Of a DNA stretch of 32,184 nt, positions 16,366-27,000 are shown in pieces. Location: NCBI GenBank assembly GCA_028293285.1, contig JAQGPC010000185.1, forward strand, positions 1-32,184. The letters are read 5' to 3'. The notes beneath the pieces are model-generated. The model was not told the origin of the DNA. It worked only from the letters and a program-made list of their open reading frames with translations, and ran no database searches. The stretch is from Pedosphaera sp. (lineage in GTDB: Bacteria; Verrucomicrobiota; Verrucomicrobiia; Limisphaerales; Pedosphaeraceae). Position 1 is the first letter of the stretch; every line of letters starts with the position of its first letter. A program made the position numbers and the translations under genes.

Positions 16366-16683
16366 CTACAGTTGACTCGCCAATGACCTCTTTATGTCAC
16401 GACTGTCCCGATTACTCTTTAAACCATTCGATTTGACGCAGGCTAAGTGCGTTTCATAGCAACATACTCCCATTCCATATTTCCTTGGTAAGCTTGCGGC
16501 TACAAGCCCACCTGGTTGCATTCCGGCCAAGGCCAGACCTATGTTCAGCAACATGCTCAAAGGCTTAACAAAACGCAGTTGAAGAATGGTTGCTAAGCGT
16601 TCACCGGAAATCGCCGTACGGCTCTGTTCGGAAGAGATTTGAGCAAAACCCAGCCCACCCAGAATTAAAGGCAACTTAAGCAA
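16366..16683 (-). CDS. Doubtful small open frame upstream of a terminator-like hairpin
   Basis: 105 codons from a TTG at 16683 (no ATG available at the 5' end; the first internal Met is at residue 43). It begins with a Leu/Gly-rich segment LKLPLILGGLGFAQ and has a hydrophobic stretch around LSMLLNIGLALAGM. No family recognised. The only support is the intact frame and a terminator-like hairpin starting about 90 nt beyond its stop. It could equally be chance or a degraded gene. Confidence 0.2.
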   Translation of the reverse strand: MLKLPLILGGLGFAQISSEQSRTAISGERLATILQLRFVKPLSMLLNIGLALAGMQPGGLVAASLPRKYGMGVCCYETHLACVKSNGLKSNRDSRDIKRSLASQL

Positions 16684-16886
16684 AGTAGTGCGCGATGACC
16701 TTTAGCAAATGGATCGTTCTTACTTTAGCGCCCTCGCTGAACATTGTTGAATCACTTGCCGGTAACTTCTTCGAGATTCTGGACTTCCAGCCGATTACGT
16801 TACGTTTAGGCCCTTGCAAACTAAAAATTGTTGTTAATGAAGCGCTTATGTTGATTGATTTTCCAGGGAAGTAGAGCCGAGTGGAT

Positions 16887-16926
16887 TTCAAAAAAGAAAA
16901 AGCCGTTCCGCATCGCACGGAACGGC
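16887..16926 (-). terminator. Intrinsic terminator after the A-type Fe-S carrier gene
   Basis: Stem GCCGTTCCG (16902-16910) / CGGAACGGC (16918-16926) with a 7-nt loop. In minus-strand RNA it is followed by UUUUUCUUUUUU. It lies 30 bp past the stop codon of the gene at 16956-17306 and closes the uvrA/TPR/Fe-S carrier gene run. Confidence 0.9.
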
Positions 16927-16955
16927 GTTTAATAACCTGCCGGTTTTAAAACCAG

Positions 16956-17306
16956 TCAGGTTTCGAAAGATTTACCACAGCCACAGCTTTGCTTGGCATT
17001 GGGATTAGAAATTTTAAAACCGCCCCCAGTCAGTGCATCATTAAAATCAACCACCGTTCCCCGCAAATATTGGGCGCTAAATGGATCCACCAAAACTGAA
17101 ACCCCGTGCATATCTGTGGCAAAATCATCCGCCCTTTTTTCATCAAAGGTCATGGCATACTGCATGCCGGAACACCCACCCTGCTCCACATAAACCCGCA
17201 AAAACTTGCCCGTATTTTTAGTATCCTGCGCGGTCAGATGCCGAATCTGTCCGGCGGCATTTTCCGTGATGGAGATGACTGGTTCGGTTGAAATGGCGGT
17301 GCTCAT
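16956..17306 (-). CDS. A-type iron-sulfur cluster carrier (HesB/IscA/ErpA family)
   Basis: 116 residues, the usual family length. It receives [Fe-S] clusters from the ISC or SUF scaffold and passes them to target apoproteins in the cytoplasm. The three conserved cysteines are present: Cys45 in EQGGCSGMQY, and Cys108 and Cys110 in QSCGCGKSF near the C-terminus. Sequence alone does not separate ErpA from IscA or SufA, so no symbol is given. The start ATG at 17306 is 49 bp after the TPR gene stop. The strong terminator follows 30 bp downstream. No other Fe-S assembly genes are in the window. Confidence 0.95.
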   Translation of the reverse strand: MSTAISTEPVISITENAAGQIRHLTAQDTKNTGKFLRVYVEQGGCSGMQYAMTFDEKRADDFATDMHGVSVLVDPFSAQYLRGTVVDFNDALTGGGFKISNPNAKQSCGCGKSFET

Positions 17307-17355
17307 ACTGACTATAAAAAACTAACAGCCGTACTAGGTCCTGTCAAATGGACGA

Positions 17356-20067
17356 TTAGTTTTTTTCTTTGGCCACATTTTCTCGGGCCTTCTCAATCCG
17401 CTTCACCAATGCCTGCTTCAATGGTGGAATTTCATTGCCCAAACGCGTGTAAACATTGACTGCCTGTTCGCCTTGACCAAGCTCCTCAGCCAGGCGACCC
17501 GCGTTAAGCCCTGCCTCTTTCAGCCAGAATGAATCCTGCTTTTCCCCATCCCGGAGATTTTTTTCGTAATAAAAAACGTTCGAATACCTGTCCAACGCAT
17601 CCCTGAATAATTGCTTTTGTTCATCGGAGGTTTTTGCAAGCCCGGCCATTTTTTCCAAAACCTTACCCAACCCCACTTCCGCCATGCTGCGGGTGGCTAT
17701 GTCAGCCAGCGGCGAGTCTATCACCCGTTGATACACATTAGTCGCCCGCACATAAGCATTGGTGACTGATTCATATTGCGTGGGATCTTTCGCAGCGAGT
17801 TGCAGCCAGCAATCTCCCATCCGCGCTAAAGCCAATGGGGCTAAAACATTCGTCGGGTAACGGTTCGTGATTTTTTCAAAAATCCCGATTGCTTCCATGA
17901 TATTGGTCAGACTCGACTTGGATGAAGCCAGGCTAATCTCTGCATCGCCGTAAGCGTACAATGCTTCCGCTGCCAAATTAGGCGGACAATTCGAGTCACC
18001 CGTCAATTTGGTAAAATAAAAATCTATGGCCTCTCCCGGAGCTCCGCGTCCCACTGCCGCACGCCCGGCCATCATGATCGCCCGGTAAGTCAAATTCGTC
18101 GCCGTCGGCCATTTTTGAAAAACTTCCTGATAACTGCGCTCGGCATTCTGAAAATCCTCGTGTTGCCAATGGAAGTCGCCAATCCAATACTGTGCCTTCG
18201 GAGCCAGTCCATTGGCCTGGAACTTCACTACAAAATTCGTAAACAGAGAAAACGCATTCGTTTCTCGACCCGCCCGGAAATTGGCCCATGCACGTGAGAA
18301 TTCAGCCTGCGGCATTGTTGGACTACTTGCGTAGCTCATCACCCAAATATCGTAATTGGTAATGGCTGCCGGCCAGTTGCCCTCTTTTTCGTAAGTGCGT
18401 GCAATGGCCAGTTTCACCTCCGGCAACAGCGGCGATTCCGGCGAACGCGCTAACAAACCTGAAAAAACTTCCCGCGCTTTGGCAGAACTTTCCTGAAAAT
18501 TCAATCCCTGCCCCACCAATAACATGGAAGGATCTGCCAGCAAACTGTTGGGAAATGATTTTAAAATCTGGCTCATGGCATTAGTGGCTACCGCAGGATT
18601 AGTCTGCTCTAAACCAGCACGCACAGTTTGATAAAGTGCCTGCTCAAGCAAATTCTCTTTCACTGACGCGAATGCCCCATATTGCGAGACCACCAAATTA
18701 TAATTCGTCACCGCCCCCGCATAATCCTTTTGTTGAAATTGAATATCCCCCAGTTTAAAACGCGCCACTGCCTGATCCTCCCCGAGTGGCAGCTTCATGA
18801 CCGCATTGCTGAACGCCGCCTGGCTCTCCGGAATTTTTCCTTCCGACCACAGGCACCATCCGAGATTGAGTTGCGCCTTCCCCACATATTCACTGTTCGT
18901 GTAGGTGGTGATGAGGGCGTTGAAACGCCCTTCAGCCCGCTGTAATAAATTCGTAGCGGTTGCCAGCGTCAGGGGATTTTCCAATTTGGAATTATTTTCC
19001 AACAGTTTGTAATACTGCCTTAGCTGTATTTCCCCCAAAGTAAGAACCGCCAAATCAGAAGTTTTCTCGGTTGGATACTTCGTTAAAAAATCTTCAAGCT
19101 TTTGTGCTGCCAAATCGGTATTGCCCTGCTTTAACGTCAGATCAACCACTTTAAACAAGGCCTGCCGTCGCAAGTCTACCGGCCATTCCTTTGCCACCAG
19201 GTTGGTTTCATAAACGCCAACCGCTTCCGGCAACCGATTTAACCGTTCAAGAATTTGCGCCTGAAATATCACCCCTTGGGCTTGTTGTTCCATTTTTCCG
19301 GCAACGACCAAATTTGTGCTGTTCTGCATTGCTTCCTCCGGATGTCCTGCTTCCAATTTCACACGGCAAAGCAAATGCTGACGCCGCCATTCCAGGTCCG
19401 GCTGCAATTGTAATTTCGCCAATTCCTGTACCGTTTGCTCGGCCCCATGATAATCCTTCAGGGCCAATTCCGCCTGCCCCAACAGCAAAAAGCCTTGTAT
19501 CACTGACTCGTTGGTCGGATTCGACTTCGCCATCTGTTGGAACGCACCTTCCGCCTGCTGCAAGCGATTAGTCACTGTTGCCCAGTCTCCCAGCCGGGCA
19601 TGGGCTTCACTTTCATCCAAAATAGCTTTGGGTCGAACAGCCGAGGCTGGATATTCCTTGATGAGCCGCGCGAAAGTTTCCGCTGCGGATTGGTAATTTG
19701 TATTATAAAAATGTGCCTCGGCTATCCGATATAAATATTGGTCAGCCAGTTTTCCGGCATGGGCTTGCTCGGCGGAAAGCAATTCAATCGCGCCTGCATA
19801 TTTCTTCTGTTGAAACCGCGCCTGGGCTTCCCAAAAAATTGCATCGGCATGCCTTTCGGAACTGGGATAGTCTTTGATGAATTGCGCAAAATCCTTCTCG
19901 GCACGCTCATATCCCAATCCACCGTCTTTGAAGATCTTGTAAGCGGCATCAAAAGCACGCTTCTCTGCCTCACTGGCAGCTTGCAATGAATTGCCCGACA
20001 GCAGCATCAGGCCCAATGCCAGCATCAGCCACCAGCGCGACAGCCATGAATTAAAATACCGATTCAT
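17356..20067 (-). CDS. Periplasmic tetratricopeptide-repeat protein (YbgF/BamD-like repeats)
   Basis: 903 residues with a Sec signal peptide (MNRYFNSWLSRWWLMLALGL, cleavage expected after LQA near 30). The rest is almost entirely TPR units of the YbgF/CpoB/BamD style, with repeated blocks such as AEKDFAQFIKDYPSSERHADAIFWEAQARFQQKKYAGAI (in part) and NAERSYQEVFQKWP. Such proteins usually scaffold envelope assembly or partner the Tol-Pal or BAM systems. At 903 residues it is much longer than CpoB or BamD and more like the large TPR proteins of Planctomycetes/Verrucomicrobia. No lipobox Cys was seen, so it is probably soluble periplasmic. It starts 9 bp after the uvrA stop, so the two genes are almost certainly co-transcribed although functionally unrelated. 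Confidence 0.85.
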   Translation of the reverse strand: MNRYFNSWLSRWWLMLALGLMLLSGNSLQAASEAEKRAFDAAYKIFKDGGLGYERAEKDFAQFIKDYPSSERHADAIFWEAQARFQQKKYAGAIELLSAEQAHAGKLADQYLYRIAEAHFYNTNYQSAAETFARLIKEYPASAVRPKAILDESEAHARLGDWATVTNRLQQAEGAFQQMAKSNPTNESVIQGFLLLGQAELALKDYHGAEQTVQELAKLQLQPDLEWRRQHLLCRVKLEAGHPEEAMQNSTNLVVAGKMEQQAQGVIFQAQILERLNRLPEAVGVYETNLVAKEWPVDLRRQALFKVVDLTLKQGNTDLAAQKLEDFLTKYPTEKTSDLAVLTLGEIQLRQYYKLLENNSKLENPLTLATATNLLQRAEGRFNALITTYTNSEYVGKAQLNLGWCLWSEGKIPESQAAFSNAVMKLPLGEDQAVARFKLGDIQFQQKDYAGAVTNYNLVVSQYGAFASVKENLLEQALYQTVRAGLEQTNPAVATNAMSQILKSFPNSLLADPSMLLVGQGLNFQESSAKAREVFSGLLARSPESPLLPEVKLAIARTYEKEGNWPAAITNYDIWVMSYASSPTMPQAEFSRAWANFRAGRETNAFSLFTNFVVKFQANGLAPKAQYWIGDFHWQHEDFQNAERSYQEVFQKWPTATNLTYRAIMMAGRAAVGRGAPGEAIDFYFTKLTGDSNCPPNLAAEALYAYGDAEISLASSKSSLTNIMEAIGIFEKITNRYPTNVLAPLALARMGDCWLQLAAKDPTQYESVTNAYVRATNVYQRVIDSPLADIATRSMAEVGLGKVLEKMAGLAKTSDEQKQLFRDALDRYSNVFYYEKNLRDGEKQDSFWLKEAGLNAGRLAEELGQGEQAVNVYTRLGNEIPPLKQALVKRIEKARENVAKEKN

Positions 20068-20076
20068 TCCCGACAG

Positions 20077-23007
20077 TTATCCAACAGTTTCCTTCAAGAT
20101 ACGACTCAAATGTTGCCCCGTGAAACTTCCCTTGCATGCCGCTACTTCTTCCGGACTTCCCTGTGCCACGATCTGCCCACCACCTGTACCGCCTTCCGGC
20201 CCCAAATCGATGATCCAGTCCGACGTCTTGATCACATCCAGATTATGTTCAATCACCAGCAACGTATTCCCCGATGCCCGGAGCTTGAATAAAACTTCCA
20301 GCAACTTGGCCACGTCATGGAAATGCAAACCGGTCGTAGGCTCATCCAAAACGTAAAGCGTTTTGCCCGTCGCTTTGCGGCTCAATTCTGCCGCCAGCTT
20401 GATACGCTGTGCCTCACCACCACTCAAAGTCGTAGCGGACTGACCCAATCCTATGTATCCCAATCCCACATCCGCCAAGGTCAGCAAAGGGTCGTAAATT
20501 TGCGGCACCGCACGGAAGAAATTGACTGCCTCATCCACAGTCATATTCAGCACGTCCGCGATATTCATTCCCTTATAATTAATCTCCAACGTCTCGCGAT
20601 TATAACGACGCCCATTACACGCCTCACAGGTCACGTAAACCGGCGGCAGAAAATGCATTTCAATTTTAATAAGCCCGTCGCCCTGGCATTTTTCGCAGCG
20701 ACCACCCTTCACATTGAAACTGAACCGGCCAGCTTCATAACCACGAATCTTCGCAGAAGGCAGCTTGGCGAACAAATCCCGGATGTGATTGAACATGCCC
20801 GTGTAAGTGGCCGGATTGCTTCTGGGTGTGCGACCAATCGGCGTCTGGTCAATCACGATAACTTTGTCCAGATTCTCAAACCCCTTCAATTCACGATGCA
20901 GTCCCGGACGTTCCTTGGAACCATAAAACTTGCGGAACAATGCCCGCCGCAATATATCATCCACCAACGTGCTTTTTCCTGAGCCGCTGACGCCGGTCAC
21001 ACAAGTCAGCGTTCCCAGCGGCACGCGCATATCGATGTTCCGCAGATTATTCTCACGCGCTCCCAACACTTCCAACCAACCGCGGTCCGCCGTCGGCTTG
21101 ATACGCTTTTTGGGAACCGGAATGGTCAACTCGCGTGTCAGGTATTTCGCCGTCAGTGATCGCGGCGAGGCGAGCACTTCCGGCAGCGTCCCGGCAGCCA
21201 CCAATTCACCTCCACGCACCCCTGCTCCGGGACCAAGATCCAAAATATAATCCGCCCGGCGAATCGTGTCTTCGTCATGCTCGACGACCAATACGGAATT
21301 ACCAAGTTCGCGCAGTCCCTCCAAGGTCTTCAACAACCGCTCATTATCTCGCTGGTGCAACCCGATGCTCGGCTCATCCAAAATATAGAGCACCCCGACA
21401 AGCCCTGCGCCCACTTGCGTTGCCAACCGAATCCGTTGCGCTTCACCACCGCTCAATGTGCCACTCTCACGATTTAAAGTTAAATAACCCAAACCGACAT
21501 TCTTCAAAAAGCCAAGTCGTGCGCGCACCTCTCGGATGATGTCATTGGCAATCTTCTGCTGAAATTCCGTCAGCTTCAGGTTCACAAAAAAATCGTCAGC
21601 CGCTTCGATGGAAAGCGAACAAACATCCATGATGGACAGTCCTGCAATATTAGGAGCTTTCTTATTTCGCAGCCCAAACTTTTCGTTCATTTCCTGACTG
21701 CCAATCGTAACGGCAAGGATTTCCGGCTTAAGCCGCTGTCCGCCACAGGCGTCGCAGAACTGTGGACTCATGAAGCTCTTCAATCTGTTCCTGGTAAACT
21801 CGCTTTCACTTTCCTGATACAGCCGCTCCAAATTGGGGATCACCCCTTCAAACGGCCGGGTCGTCTTGCTTACTTTACCCGCACGCCAAAAATTAAAATC
21901 CAACTCTGTCTCGCCCGAACCCCACAACAACGTTTTCTTAAAATCTTCCGGTAACGTCTTGTAGGGCACTTCCAGGCTTTGATTGAAATGTCCGGCTACG
22001 CCTCGCAACATGGCCTTGTAATAAACCACCATCCGCTTGCCACCGCGCCGCCATGGCAACACCGCTCCCTGGTCCAGAGATTTCTCCGGATCAGGCACAA
22101 TCAACCCTTCATCAAAAACCATCTTTTGCCCCAACCCATGACAAACCGTGCAGGCACCAGCCGGTGAGTTGAAGGAAAAATGCTTTGGCGTCAACGGCTC
22201 GAAACTCATACCGGTCGCCGGACTGTAATTGCGATTTGAGTGCAACGTTTCCACCCACTTGTTAGTGGTCTCTGTCCCGGGCAACTGATGCAAGGTAAGC
22301 AACTGCCCTTCTCCCCAACGCAACGCCGTCTCCACCGAATCGCTGAGACGCACCCGAATTTTATCGTCCATCACCAACCGATCCACCACGGCTTCAATTG
22401 TGTGCTTCTCTTTTGCTTCCAGTTTAATCCGAACATTACTTGCCAGCTCAACCATTTCCCCATCTATCCTTGCACGCACAAAGCCTTCACGTCCCAACCG
22501 CTCCACCACATCCCGAAACTCACCCTTCTGCTCACGCACGACCGGAGCCAAAAGCATCACTCGCGTCTTAGGCGGCAGTGCGATGATTTTATCCACGATA
22601 TCGCTGGTGGTTTGCGCGACAATCGGCTCGCCGCTCACCGGGCAATGCGCCTGCCCGACATGCGCGTACAAAAGCCGCAGGTAATCATAAATTTCCGTGG
22701 TCGTCGCGATAATTGACCGCGGGCTGGTGCCCGAACTGCGCTGCTCGATGGCGATGGCTGGCGAAAGCCCTTCAATGAAATCCACATCCGGCTTTTGCAT
22801 CTGGTCCAGAAATTGCCGGGCATAGGCGGAAAGCGACTCTACGTACTTACGCTGGCCTTCCGCGTAAATCGTATCGAAGGCCAGCGAAGACTTCCCCGAG
22901 CCGCTCAACCCGGTAATAACCACCAGTTGATCGCGCGGGATCGAAAGCGTGAGATTTTTAAGATTATGCTCACGTGCTCCGCCTATTTTTATGAAACCTT
23001 TTGCCAT
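20077..23007 (-). CDS. uvrA: UvrA, excinuclease ABC subunit A
   Basis: DNA-damage recognition ATPase of nucleotide excision repair, acting with UvrB and UvrC. The ATG at 23007 gives 976 residues starting MAKGFIKIGGAREHNLKN, as in other UvrA proteins; a TTG nine bases upstream is in frame but unlikely. Seen: first Walker A GLSGSGKSS (from 33), the TTTEIYDYLRLLYA segment, zinc-binding CTVC and CDAC pairs, first ABC signature LSGGEAQRIRLATQ (near 516) with DEPSIGLHQRDN, second Walker A GVSGSGKST (near 672), the C-terminal zinc finger CEKCQGDG...CEACNGRRYN (about 769-795), and the second signature LSGGEAQRIKLAAE (near 860) with DEPTTGLHFHD. The length is normal and the gene intact. The TGTTC-N4-GAACA type of LexA box reported in Verrucomicrobia is not present in the 97-bp upstream gap. 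Confidence 0.98.
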   Translation of the reverse strand: MAKGFIKIGGAREHNLKNLTLSIPRDQLVVITGLSGSGKSSLAFDTIYAEGQRKYVESLSAYARQFLDQMQKPDVDFIEGLSPAIAIEQRSSGTSPRSIIATTTEIYDYLRLLYAHVGQAHCPVSGEPIVAQTTSDIVDKIIALPPKTRVMLLAPVVREQKGEFRDVVERLGREGFVRARIDGEMVELASNVRIKLEAKEKHTIEAVVDRLVMDDKIRVRLSDSVETALRWGEGQLLTLHQLPGTETTNKWVETLHSNRNYSPATGMSFEPLTPKHFSFNSPAGACTVCHGLGQKMVFDEGLIVPDPEKSLDQGAVLPWRRGGKRMVVYYKAMLRGVAGHFNQSLEVPYKTLPEDFKKTLLWGSGETELDFNFWRAGKVSKTTRPFEGVIPNLERLYQESESEFTRNRLKSFMSPQFCDACGGQRLKPEILAVTIGSQEMNEKFGLRNKKAPNIAGLSIMDVCSLSIEAADDFFVNLKLTEFQQKIANDIIREVRARLGFLKNVGLGYLTLNRESGTLSGGEAQRIRLATQVGAGLVGVLYILDEPSIGLHQRDNERLLKTLEGLRELGNSVLVVEHDEDTIRRADYILDLGPGAGVRGGELVAAGTLPEVLASPRSLTAKYLTRELTIPVPKKRIKPTADRGWLEVLGARENNLRNIDMRVPLGTLTCVTGVSGSGKSTLVDDILRRALFRKFYGSKERPGLHRELKGFENLDKVIVIDQTPIGRTPRSNPATYTGMFNHIRDLFAKLPSAKIRGYEAGRFSFNVKGGRCEKCQGDGLIKIEMHFLPPVYVTCEACNGRRYNRETLEINYKGMNIADVLNMTVDEAVNFFRAVPQIYDPLLTLADVGLGYIGLGQSATTLSGGEAQRIKLAAELSRKATGKTLYVLDEPTTGLHFHDVAKLLEVLFKLRASGNTLLVIEHNLDVIKTSDWIIDLGPEGGTGGGQIVAQGSPEEVAACKGSFTGQHLSRILKETVG

Positions 23008-23104
23008 GTAATGCAAATTTGTCGATTACTACAATCGCTTAATTTAATCGAAGCCCTGTGAGAAGCAAAGGAAGATATCCTTTTTCAGGAAAAACCGTTG
23101 TAAA

Positions 23105-24050
23105 TTAATGCTTAAAGCCGCCATCCAAAGATACCCGACTGAGAACGCTTTGAATTAGTGCCGGTTTGGGCAGTTCCCCCGCGGCACATTGGGTTGCCGC
23201 TGTACCCACGGCAACGCCTGCGCGTAGCCAATCTTGTGGTGAAGCCCCCAACTCAATCTGCCGCACAATAGCCGCCACCATGGCGTCACCAGCACCCACC
23301 GTATTTATCGGGGATACTTTAGGTGGTCGCGCGCAGCACCTCACCTGCTCGGTCTCATTCACCAGCATGGCACCCCGCTTGCCCAGCGAAACTACCACCC
23401 AACCCTGCGCCGCCGCAGAAAGCGAACGCGCGGCTTTAAGAATCGAAGCTTCTGAACGCAATGGTTTGCCGAACCATTGGGCAAGTTCATGTTCATTCGG
23501 TTTGACCAAAAATGGGCGGGCTAAAATCGCGTGTTTCAAAGCAGCACCATCGCAATCCAGGATCGTCTTGATTCCGGCGCGGTGGGCACCACGAATCAAC
23601 TGCGCATACGCATCCGGACGAAGACCCTGTGGCAGACTGCCGGAAAGAACCATGCAAGACGTTCTCTTCAGGAGCCTTTGTGTAGTCTGCAAAAACCGTC
23701 AACCATTCAGTCCCGGATAATCGTGGCCCCGGTGGATTGAAGCGTAACTGGCCACCTTTTACCGCAGTGACAATCACATTAACACGAGTGCCTTGTCGCA
23801 ACGGAATAACTTTTATTGGAAGCTTTTCAGCACGAAGATACCCGTGCAACTCCTTCCCGGTCGAGCCACCCAATGGAAGAAGCAATTTAGGAGCACCGCG
23901 CAGATGCCTGAGCCAGCGTGCAACATTTACACCCTTGCCTCCGGCCCAGCGGCGTTCAAATTGGATCACGTTCTTCTCTTCCCACCGAACCTGATTGACG
24001 CCCCATTCGGCGTCAATCGAAGGATTCAGCGCCAGCACCAGTACACCCAT
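23105..24050 (-). pseudogene. PfkB-family sugar kinase (1-phosphofructokinase/tagatose-6-phosphate kinase type), frameshifted
   Basis: Two overlapping frames together form one PfkB kinase of about 315 residues. The first (from ATG 24050) carries NPSIDAEW and GGKGVNVARWLRHL, typical of the FruK/LacC branch. Similarity stops at TEWLTVF. The family pattern resumes in the +1 frame as RLLKRTSCMVLSGSLPQG and continues through PNEHELAQWFGKP to the catalytic loop NTVGAGDAMVAAI and the stop at 23105. The switch maps to a run of five T in the coding strand (A5 at 23691-23695 on plus). Removing one T restores a continuous frame reading TVLQTTQRLL. So this is either a sequencing/assembly error, a recent inactivating insertion or, less likely, programmed slippage. 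The ATG is two bases past the stop codon of the protease gene, so the two are coupled. Confidence 0.85.
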
Positions 24051-24052
24051 GA

Positions 24053-27000
24053 CTAAGGCGTGGGAATTTGTACGATCCGATAGAACAACATTGGAATGCC
24101 CGCAATAGGCGTGGGATCAATGAAAATAGTGCTGCTTCCATTGGCCACGATATTCGTCAACGGCATGAAAGGAACTATGATGTTCGTGCTCGTCTGGATT
24201 TGATAGGTCTCACCTGGAATCGACGGCCACGTTAATGTGGGCCCATTCGTCGCTGGAGATGGCGGTGTATTCACCGTTACGTTAATTGGTATTCCGCTGA
24301 TCAACATACCGTTGGTCGATACCACCGCCCGAATAGTATAAGAAACATTGGTAATTTCATTATTGGGCACGCCCAGGAACCATTGGGCGTTGATATTGGT
24401 TCCAAGTATATTGGTTCGGATGACAATCTGCTCAAAATTCGTGCCCGAACGGAAACTACCGTCGAAGAAAGGCGGCGTCAGCGGCAATCTGTCGCGCTGC
24501 AATGTCAAATCCACATCGCCAGCATTGGCATAAACTTCAAACACCACCGCCGAGTTCGTGTGGTCGGCAACAAATCGGAAGAAGGTATTTAACGCAACCC
24601 CCGGTGTCGCGCTCCATGGGAAAGGAACTCCGTTGTCCAGCGTGATAATGTTCGTCAGGCCGTTCTCCGTCGCCCGGACAACGTAGGTGACATTCGTGGT
24701 ATCTCTATTGAAAACCCCGAGGTACCATCTGCCCGCAGTAAGCACCACTGGAGAATTGGTTGTCACGACTATTGCTTCGCTATTAGATCCCGGATTATTG
24801 CTGATGTAATCGAAACTATTCAGATCCGGTAATGGAGCCCCCTTGCGCACCACCAAATCCACGTTACCTGTGGTTTTTAGAATTTCAAAGGCCACGGCGG
24901 TCGCGTTGGTGGAAACATCAAACTGATAGTAACGCGGAACATTTCCGATTGGCAGACTGTTGGTGACTGGAATGGCATTCGTCAGCGTCCTTATATCAAA
25001 ATCCACTTCAATGCTGAAGTTCACCGGAGCGCCGCTCACATTTTGCACACCCAGATAATAATGCTGGCCCGGTTGCAATAGCGGCGTGGGACCATTGGTC
25101 GTAAGAGTCCGGCTGCCATTCAGCGTGGGACCAAAGAGCGTTACATCCGTCGAATTTGTGGTGGATGGCAGAATGCTCTGGTTAAACAGCAGATTTATCG
25201 CTCCATCGGCTGTCACCAAATTCGTGGCAAACTTGGCCCAGACCGGCACATTTACCACAAAATATCGAATGTCATTCACTGCCACTGTATTTGTATTCGG
25301 GATGGCGTGTGCCAGCGGTATGGCCGCCGGTGCAGTCGTTTCAAAATCAAAGCTCAACTGCCAGCTTTTCAACTCTGGCGGAGGATTGGTCGCTCCTACG
25401 CGATTATCAACAATCTCGAGCACCCAATTGCCCTTCGCGCTTTCGCCCTGCAGTTTATCCAGTGATTCTTCTGGGAAATAAAAATTATTCTGCCCCGGTT
25501 CAATCAGCGAAAACGAGTCCAACAACATGCCCGATGGACAATTGGTAAAGGCTATCTCCAGCGGCGTCCCATTACCGGTTGCAATAAAGGTCAGGGATTC
25601 CGTTGTCCAGGCCCCGGCCTTGGCCGTAAGCATATCCACCGGTATTCCGTTGATGAAGACATTTGCCTGCACGGGCGGCGAAACCGAAGGAGGGTTGAGC
25701 GTGCCCGACCGGCCTTCACTCCCAGCGGCAAAAATATCCTGGATTTGCGCATCAGTCAGAGCACTACCGTAGAAACCAATTTCATCCAACTCTCCGCCAA
25801 TTCGTTTTCCAGCGGCTGAACCGGCAATTTGCTGGCCGAAGTAAAGGTCCAACGAGGTTTCTGCGACGAAGACATCATTGGTCACATTGGTGACTACCGT
25901 GCCATCCACAAACAGTTTGGTTATGACAATATCAACATTAGTGCCGAATTGGTTGGTGGCCGTAGTCTTGTCGTAAGTCAAAGCCACATGATGGTTCACA
26001 TTTGAGCTCAGTACACCCGCTGGAGATGAAATAAAATGTGGCACCCCGAAAATATCGACCAGATTGGCATAAAGCGCGCCCGTGCCGCCTCCACCCGGAT
26101 TGGGACCAACCCCAAAATGCGCTCCATCATCAAATCCCAAACCGTCATTCCATTCGATCAAGGGTCTTGGCATGGACATCTCATCCACATTGATCCAGCT
26201 ATCAATCGTGAAGCCCGGCCCGGCCCCAATATTCAAGCTGGGATCGCCCAGCACCCGCACATAATTTGTGCTCGCATCTTCTATGCTAAACCCGAGACCT
26301 ACTTCCATCGGTTCATAAGTATTTGTGCCAAACCATACGCCATCGTTCCCACTTACCAAATCCACCGTATTGCTGTTTCCCGGCCACCAGTGAAGCGGTT
26401 CCAGCGCGGGTGCGCGGCGGTAGGAGAACTGAAGTTTGTATTGCGTTCCGGCAACGGTCGGCAAAAACCGTGAAATCCTTCCATCACGCAAATTCAGGAA
26501 ATTTGTTCCTGAACGTGCCAGAAGGGGGTCTGTCTGCACCGTCACTTTGTTTGATACAACAGTCCAACCATCCGGTAAGGGAGCACCACCAGCAAAATAA
26601 GTTCTCGCACCATTCGTCATGGTTATGCCCTCAAAATCACTGACCGGATTCCCGAGCCCGGTAGTATTCGTGCCAAAGGGTGGAGTGGCGAATTTAATCG
26701 GTATCAGGGCCTTATTCGTGTTCTCGCTAAACGTGGCATAAGCAATTCCTCTGCTGATCACCGTCGCAGAATACGTCCACATTGTCCCCGGATCATGATT
26801 ACCCCCTTCATTCATGATGATGACTACATTCTGCGAGACACCCGGACCGTAATCGATTGTAAAGGTTCCACTGCCGGGGATTAATCCAGAATCAAATATA
26901 AGCACGCCATCGTAATAGATGTGCATGCTGTCCGCTATTCCGCGGAAGTCGTAACTGATTAAAATCGTGCCTGAATTCAACACATTAGTAAGAACTTGCG

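Larger units (their letters stand above)
16102..16888. other. Gene-poor stretch, unassigned
   Basis: About 790 bp between the erpA-like gene's terminator and the DUF3102-like gene, visibly more AT-rich than its surroundings. I see no recognisable gene, tRNA or IS end. It contains the terminator-like hairpin at 16211-16277, a weak minus-strand frame (16366-16683) and a 59-codon plus-strand frame (16695-16874, ATG start, beginning MTFSKWIVLTLAPSLNIVES). The last has plausible amino-acid composition but no recognised family and no visible ribosome-binding site. The segment may be a decayed gene or a non-coding RNA locus. Confidence 0.4.

Noticed and set aside
16676..16918. Minus-strand frame of 80 codons in the gene-poor stretch
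   Set aside because: It would start inside the Fe-S carrier terminator stem, and its product has no recognisable features.
23008..23104. SOS (LexA) box expected upstream of uvrA
   Set aside because: No TGTTC-N4-GAACA-like sequence is present; only a weak CGATT/AATCG inverted repeat at 23023-23037.
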